From assembly GCA_945889445.1 (NCBI GenBank), contig CAMDBX010000024.1, positions 1 through 46,442 of the forward strand: 46,442 bases of DNA, in the 5' to 3' direction. The translations under genes and the position numbers were made by a program. Positions 42,149 through 46,442 of the stretch are shown one piece after another. The DNA is from Rhizobium sp. Q54 (GTDB taxonomy: Bacteria > Pseudomonadota > Alphaproteobacteria > Rhizobiales > Aestuariivirgaceae). The notes under the pieces were generated by a model. The model saw only the letters and a program-made list of their open reading frames with translations, was not told the DNA's origin and did no database searches. The first letter of the stretch is position 1. Each line of letters starts with the position of its first letter.

Positions 42149-43555
42149 TTACTCCGCCGCCTTCAGCGCCGCGGCACCCAGCCACGCCTCGAAATCCGCC
42201 TTGGCGCGGCTGGTGTAGGCGTGCTTCCTCTCCACCGCCTGCTCAGTGTGCTTCAGGCGCACGCCGTCCTTCACCTTCACCTTGTCGATGGGGGGCAGCA
42301 GGCCGAAGTTGATGTTCATCGGCTGGAAGGATGATTTTTGTCCGTCCGTGGTTTCGATGTGGCCGCCGGTGATGTGGTTGATGAGCGCGCCATGCGCCGT
42401 GGTGGGCGGCGGCACGTCGAAGGCCAGTCCCAGTGCCTCTGCCGCAGCCATGCGGCCGGCCATCAGGCCCATCGCGGCGCTCTCGACATAGCCTTCAACG
42501 CCCGTCACCTGGCCCGCGAAGCGAAGCCGCGGCTGGGCCTTCATCCGCAGGGCGCCGTCGAGCACGCGCGGGCTGTTGAGGAAGGTGTTGCGGTGCATCC
42601 CGCCGAGCCTTGCGAACTCGGCATTCTCGAGGCCGGGAATGGTGCGGAACACCTTCACCTGGTCGGCATATTTCAGCTTCGTCTGGAAGCCCACCATGTT
42701 GTAGAGCGTGCCCAGCTTGTTGTCCTGGCGCAGCTGGACGACAGCATAGGCTTTCTCGTCCGGCTTGTGCGCGTTGGTGAGGCCCCTCGGCTTCATCGGC
42801 CCATGGCGCAGCGTCTCGGGTCCGCGCTCCGCCATCACCTCGATCGGCAGGCAGCCGTCGAAATAGGGGGTGGATTTCTCCCATTCCTTGAAGTCGGTCT
42901 TCTCGCCATCCATCAGTGCACGGACGAAGGCCTCGTACTGCCCACGGTCCATCGGGCAGTTGATGTAGTCCTTGCCGGTGCCGCCGGGTCCCACCTTGTC
43001 ATAGCGCGACTGGAACCACGCGACGTCCATGTTGATTGTCTCGCGGTGCACGATGGGTGCTATGGCATCGAAGAAAGCCAGCGACTCTTCACCCGTGAGC
43101 GAGCGGATGGCCTGCGCCAGTGCGGGCGACGTGAGGGGGCCGGTGGCGATGATGACGCTTGTCCACTCCGCTGGCGGCAAGCCGCCAATCTCGCCCTCGG
43201 CCACCGTCACCAGCGGGTGGCGCTTCAGCGTCTCGGTCACCTCGGCCGAAAAGGCATCACGGTCCACCGCCAGGGCGCCGCCGGCCGGCACCTGGTGGCG
43301 GTCGGCCATGGCCATGATCAGCGAGCCGCAGCGCCGCATTTCCCAGTGGAGAAGCCCCACGGCATTGTTCTCGGCATCGTCCGAGCGGAAGGAGTTGGAG
43401 CAGACGAGTTCGGCGAAGCCACCCGTCCGGTGGGCGTCGGTTCCAACCTGGGGGCGCATCTCGTGCAGGATCACGGGCACGCCGAGCTTCACTGCCTGCC
43501 AGGCGGCTTCGGAGCCTGCCATGCCGGCGCCGATGATGTGGATGGGATTTGTCAT
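42149..43555 (-). CDS. trmFO: tRNA m5U54 methyltransferase, folate/FAD-dependent
   Basis: The 468-residue protein is TrmFO, which makes 5-methyluridine at position 54 of tRNA using methylene-tetrahydrofolate and FADH2. The FAD-binding start ([20 protein letters not shown]) and [16 protein letters not shown] are diagnostic. Other blocks are [14 protein letters not shown], the Cys-containing [16 protein letters not shown] (the C-E pair used in catalysis) and [14 protein letters not shown]. It is divergent from kbl with 82 bases between. The C-terminal tail is Ala-rich and somewhat longer than average. Confidence 0.96.
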   Translation of the reverse strand: MTNPIHIIGAGMAGSEAAWQAVKLGVPVILHEMRPQVGTDAHRTGGFAELVCSNSFRSDDAENNAVGLLHWEMRRCGSLIMAMADRHQVPAGGALAVDRDAFSAEVTETLKRHPLVTVAEGEIGGLPPAEWTSVIIATGPLTSPALAQAIRSLTGEESLAFFDAIAPIVHRETINMDVAWFQSRYDKVGPGGTGKDYINCPMDRGQYEAFVRALMDGEKTDFKEWEKSTPYFDGCLPIEVMAERGPETLRHGPMKPRGLTNAHKPDEKAYAVVQLRQDNKLGTLYNMVGFQTKLKYADQVKVFRTIPGLENAEFARLGGMHRNTFLNSPRVLDGALRMKAQPRLRFAGQVTGVEGYVESAAMGLMAGRMAAAEALGLAFDVPPPTTAHGALINHITGGHIETTDGQKSSFQPMNINFGLLPPIDKVKVKDGVRLKHTEQAVERKHAYTSRAKADFEAWLGAAALKAAE

Positions 43556-43637
43556 GGGGCGCTCCTAGCATGGCGGGGCGGGAGGTGAAAGACTTCGACC
43601 CTTCATACCGGCCTCGCGCCGGAGTAGGGTTTTCGCC

Positions 43638-44819
43638 ATGAGCAGCACCCTTGCGGACATCAGCACCGAACTCGAAGCCATTCGCGCCCAATCGCTGTGG
43701 AAGGTCGAGCGCCCCATCCTTGGCCACCAGTCAGCCCACATCCGGGTGAAGAGCGGCGAGGTTCTGAACTTCTGCGCCAACAACTACCTGGGTCTTGCCG
43801 ACCACCCTGACCTGATCGACGCGGCGCGCGAGGCGCTTTACTCGCACGGCCTCGGCATGGCCTCCGTCCGCTTCATCTGCGGTACCAGTGACCTGCATTT
43901 GGCGCTGGAACAGCGCCTCGCCCAATACCTGCAGATGGATGACTCGATCCTCTTCGCCGCCTGCTTCGATGCCAATGGCGCTGTGTTCGAGCCGCTGTTC
44001 GGCGAGCACGACGCGATCATCTCGGATGCCCTCAACCACGCCTCGATCATCGATGGCATCCGCCTGTCGAAGGCCAAGCGCTTCCGCTTCGCCAATGGCG
44101 ACATGAACGATCTGGAATCCCAGTTGAAGGCCGCCCGCGAAGGCGGCGCACGCCGGGTGATCGTGGTGACGGATGGCGTGTTCTCCATGGACGGCTATTT
44201 CGCCAGGCTCGCCGAGGTGCGTGCCCTGGCAGACCGCTTCGATGCGCTGGTGATGGTGGATGACTGCCACGCCACCGGCTTCATCGGCCCGCAGGGCCGC
44301 GGCACGCCGCATCGCGCCGGCGTGAAGGTCGATATCCTCACCGGCACATTGGGCAAGGCTTTGGGCGGTTCGGCAGGTGGCTACATCGCAGCTGCCAAAC
44401 CCATTGTCGACCTCATGCGCCAGCGGGCCAGGCCCTATCTGTTCTCCAACGCCCTGCCGCCGCCGATCGTGGCGGCGGGCATCAAGGCCATCGACATGGC
44501 GGAGCAGGGGGATGATCTCCGTGCCCGCCTGTTCGACAATGCAAAACGCTTCCGCGCCGGCATGAGCAAGGCCGGTTTCAACCTGCTGCCCGGCGAGCAC
44601 CCCATTATCCCCGTCATGCTGGGCGAGGCGAAGCTCGCGCAGGACATGGCCACGAAGCTTTATGACAAGGGCATCTACGTCACGGGTTTCTTCTTCCCCG
44701 TGGTGCCCAAGGGGCAGGCGCGCATCCGCACCCAGATGTCGGCGGCGCATTCACCCGAGGACATCGACGCCGCCATTGCCGCCTTCACGGCCGCGGGCCA
44801 GGAATTGGGAGTGATCTGA
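43638..44819 (+). CDS. kbl: 2-amino-3-ketobutyrate CoA ligase (glycine C-acetyltransferase)
   Basis: The 393-residue PLP enzyme splits 2-amino-3-oxobutyrate with CoA to glycine and acetyl-CoA, the second step of threonine breakdown. Markers include [49 protein letters not shown] and the Schiff-base Lys in [15 protein letters not shown]. The last segment, [18 protein letters not shown], is typical. tdh starts one base after its stop, forming the usual kbl-tdh pair. No regulator is adjacent. Confidence 0.97.
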   Translation: MSSTLADISTELEAIRAQSLWKVERPILGHQSAHIRVKSGEVLNFCANNYLGLADHPDLIDAAREALYSHGLGMASVRFICGTSDLHLALEQRLAQYLQMDDSILFAACFDANGAVFEPLFGEHDAIISDALNHASIIDGIRLSKAKRFRFANGDMNDLESQLKAAREGGARRVIVVTDGVFSMDGYFARLAEVRALADRFDALVMVDDCHATGFIGPQGRGTPHRAGVKVDILTGTLGKALGGSAGGYIAAAKPIVDLMRQRARPYLFSNALPPPIVAAGIKAIDMAEQGDDLRARLFDNAKRFRAGMSKAGFNLLPGEHPIIPVMLGEAKLAQDMATKLYDKGIYVTGFFFPVVPKGQARIRTQMSAAHSPEDIDAAIAAFTAAGQELGVI

Positions 44820-44820
44820 C

Positions 44821-45840
<1,020 letters not shown>

Positions 45841-46109
45841 GACAGGCAATCCCGGATTGAGCCGTTGTTCCGTCCCGCTGAAGCAGAAACCTTGGCTGTC
45901 AACACCGCACAAGTGATTGAGAGTGTTTCGTCTTCAACGGCTTCAAACGTTGGCTGTGATCTCACGACACCCATTTGACAGCAAAGAGGCCCCGTGTCGT
46001 TCACCAGTTGCAACAAGGCTGGTGAGTTTCGTCGTAATCCGTCGGCCGATTGTTTTCCTTGTGCAACTTCCCGGGAGAAAAGCCAGGTCAAGAGTCTTCA
46101 TGACCTCGC
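45841..46109. other. Intergenic region between convergent genes
   Basis: About 270 bases between the tdh stop and the stop of the HlyD-type gene. It is less GC-rich than the coding sequence on either side. No gene, repeat or clear terminator hairpin was seen. Confidence 0.5.
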
Positions 46110-46442
46110 TCACCGTTCGCGGAAGGCGCGTTCCATTTGGTCCTCGATTGGCTTGAAGAGGTAGGAGAGGACGGTGCGGTTTTGGGTGCGGACGTAGATT
46201 TCGGCTGGCATGCCCGGAACGAGGTGCTTCTGCTTCAGTCTTGCCAGTTCCGTGCGCGGAATTGAGATGCGCGCAAGATAGTAGGGAACACCCGTCATCT
46301 GATCGACTGTCAGATCCGCACTGACGCTGACGATGTTGCCGTTCAGCTCAGGCGTCTTGTGGGTGTCGAAGGCAGAGAAGCGCACGAACGCGGTCTTGTC
46401 GCCGTTCAGCACCTGATCGATGTCGTGGGTGGCGATCCGGGC
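46110..46442 (-). CDS. HlyD-type secretion adaptor, C-terminal part (5' end outside window)
   Basis: The visible 110 residues are the end of a HlyD/PrsE-type membrane fusion protein, the periplasmic adaptor of a type I secretion system. ARIATHDIDQV continues to DKTAFVRFSAFDTHKTPELN, VSADLTVDQMTGVPYYLARI and the closing barrel LVPGMPAEIYVRTQNRTVLS with YLFKPIEDQMERAF, the classic end of the family. It is read from the window edge; the GTG at 46410-46412 is internal. The partner ABC transporter would be expected beyond the edge. It would link an inner-membrane exporter to an outer-membrane TolC-type channel. Confidence 0.93.
   Translation of the reverse strand, partial: ARIATHDIDQVLNGDKTAFVRFSAFDTHKTPELNGNIVSVSADLTVDQMTGVPYYLARISIPRTELARLKQKHLVPGMPAEIYVRTQNRTVLSYLFKPIEDQMERAFRER

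Noticed and set aside
41576-42334. 252-codon plus-strand frame after the NDUFAF6-like gene
   Set aside because: It begins inside that gene in another frame and continues into trmFO antisense; no motif or ribosome binding site.
42338-43588. 416-codon frame opposite trmFO
   Set aside because: trmFO motifs are complete on the minus strand; this is a shadow frame.

Overview
The window is a GC-rich chromosomal segment of an alphaproteobacterium, most likely of the Hyphomicrobiales (Rhizobiales) type. The grounds are the Porin_2-type porins with an N-terminal coiled coil, a MocD/MocE-like desaturase and Rieske pair, trmFO, a dapA-smpB pair, a yajC-secD-secF run followed by NDUFAF3- and NDUFAF6-like genes, DUF2279 and DUF3108 proteins, and a chemoreceptor ending in a CheR tether. 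No rRNA, complete tRNA, CRISPR array, phage module or replication origin was seen.

Bases 1-2300 are a patchwork unlike the rest. They hold the tail of an unidentified gene, a tRNA T-arm-like fragment, the wreck of an IS3-family transposase, an AT-rich GT29 (sialyltransferase-like) gene, and the beheaded 5' end of an amidohydrolase gene running into IS-end-like sequence. This looks like an old insertion or recombination scar. Beyond it the core-like chromosome begins.

Bases 2300-12300 carry a cold-shock protein with a Lys/Ala-rich HTH protein, a very large secreted multicopper oxidase, an orphan type II secretin (GspD), a Tat-exported beta-carbonic anhydrase, a desaturase/Rieske pair, a decayed ATP-grasp pseudogene and a DUF3108 protein. 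Bases 12300-23200 carry a Gfo/Idh/MocA oxidoreductase, a PilZ protein and a chemoreceptor, a fructoselysine-kinase-like PfkB protein, a DUF2279 protein, a Crp-type regulator, an aminotransferase, a quinone oxidoreductase translationally coupled to a TPR-sulfotransferase, and a periplasmic trypsin-like lipoprotein.

Bases 23300-27100 are a tandem pair of paralogous porins with parallel regulatory regions. Each has a matching 22-bp upstream box, a -35-like hexamer exactly 35 bp from it, and a hairpin that overlaps the ribosome binding site. Between them lies an array of at least four 19-bp tandem repeats. This is the most distinctive non-coding structure in the window. Two overlapping tiny membrane-protein genes follow.

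Bases 27500-46442 are mostly housekeeping: hydrolase and lytic transglycosylase, dapA-smpB with a cysteine-less peroxiredoxin-like protein, a NYN nuclease and family 5 uracil-DNA glycosylase, folK, an NlpD-like LysM/LytM protein, a GST, a DUF815 ATPase, yajC-secD-secF with two complex I assembly factor homologues, trmFO, kbl-tdh, and the 3' end of a HlyD-type adaptor gene cut by the window edge. The kbl-tdh pair degrades threonine to glycine and acetyl-CoA; its Tdh lacks the usual structural-zinc cysteines.
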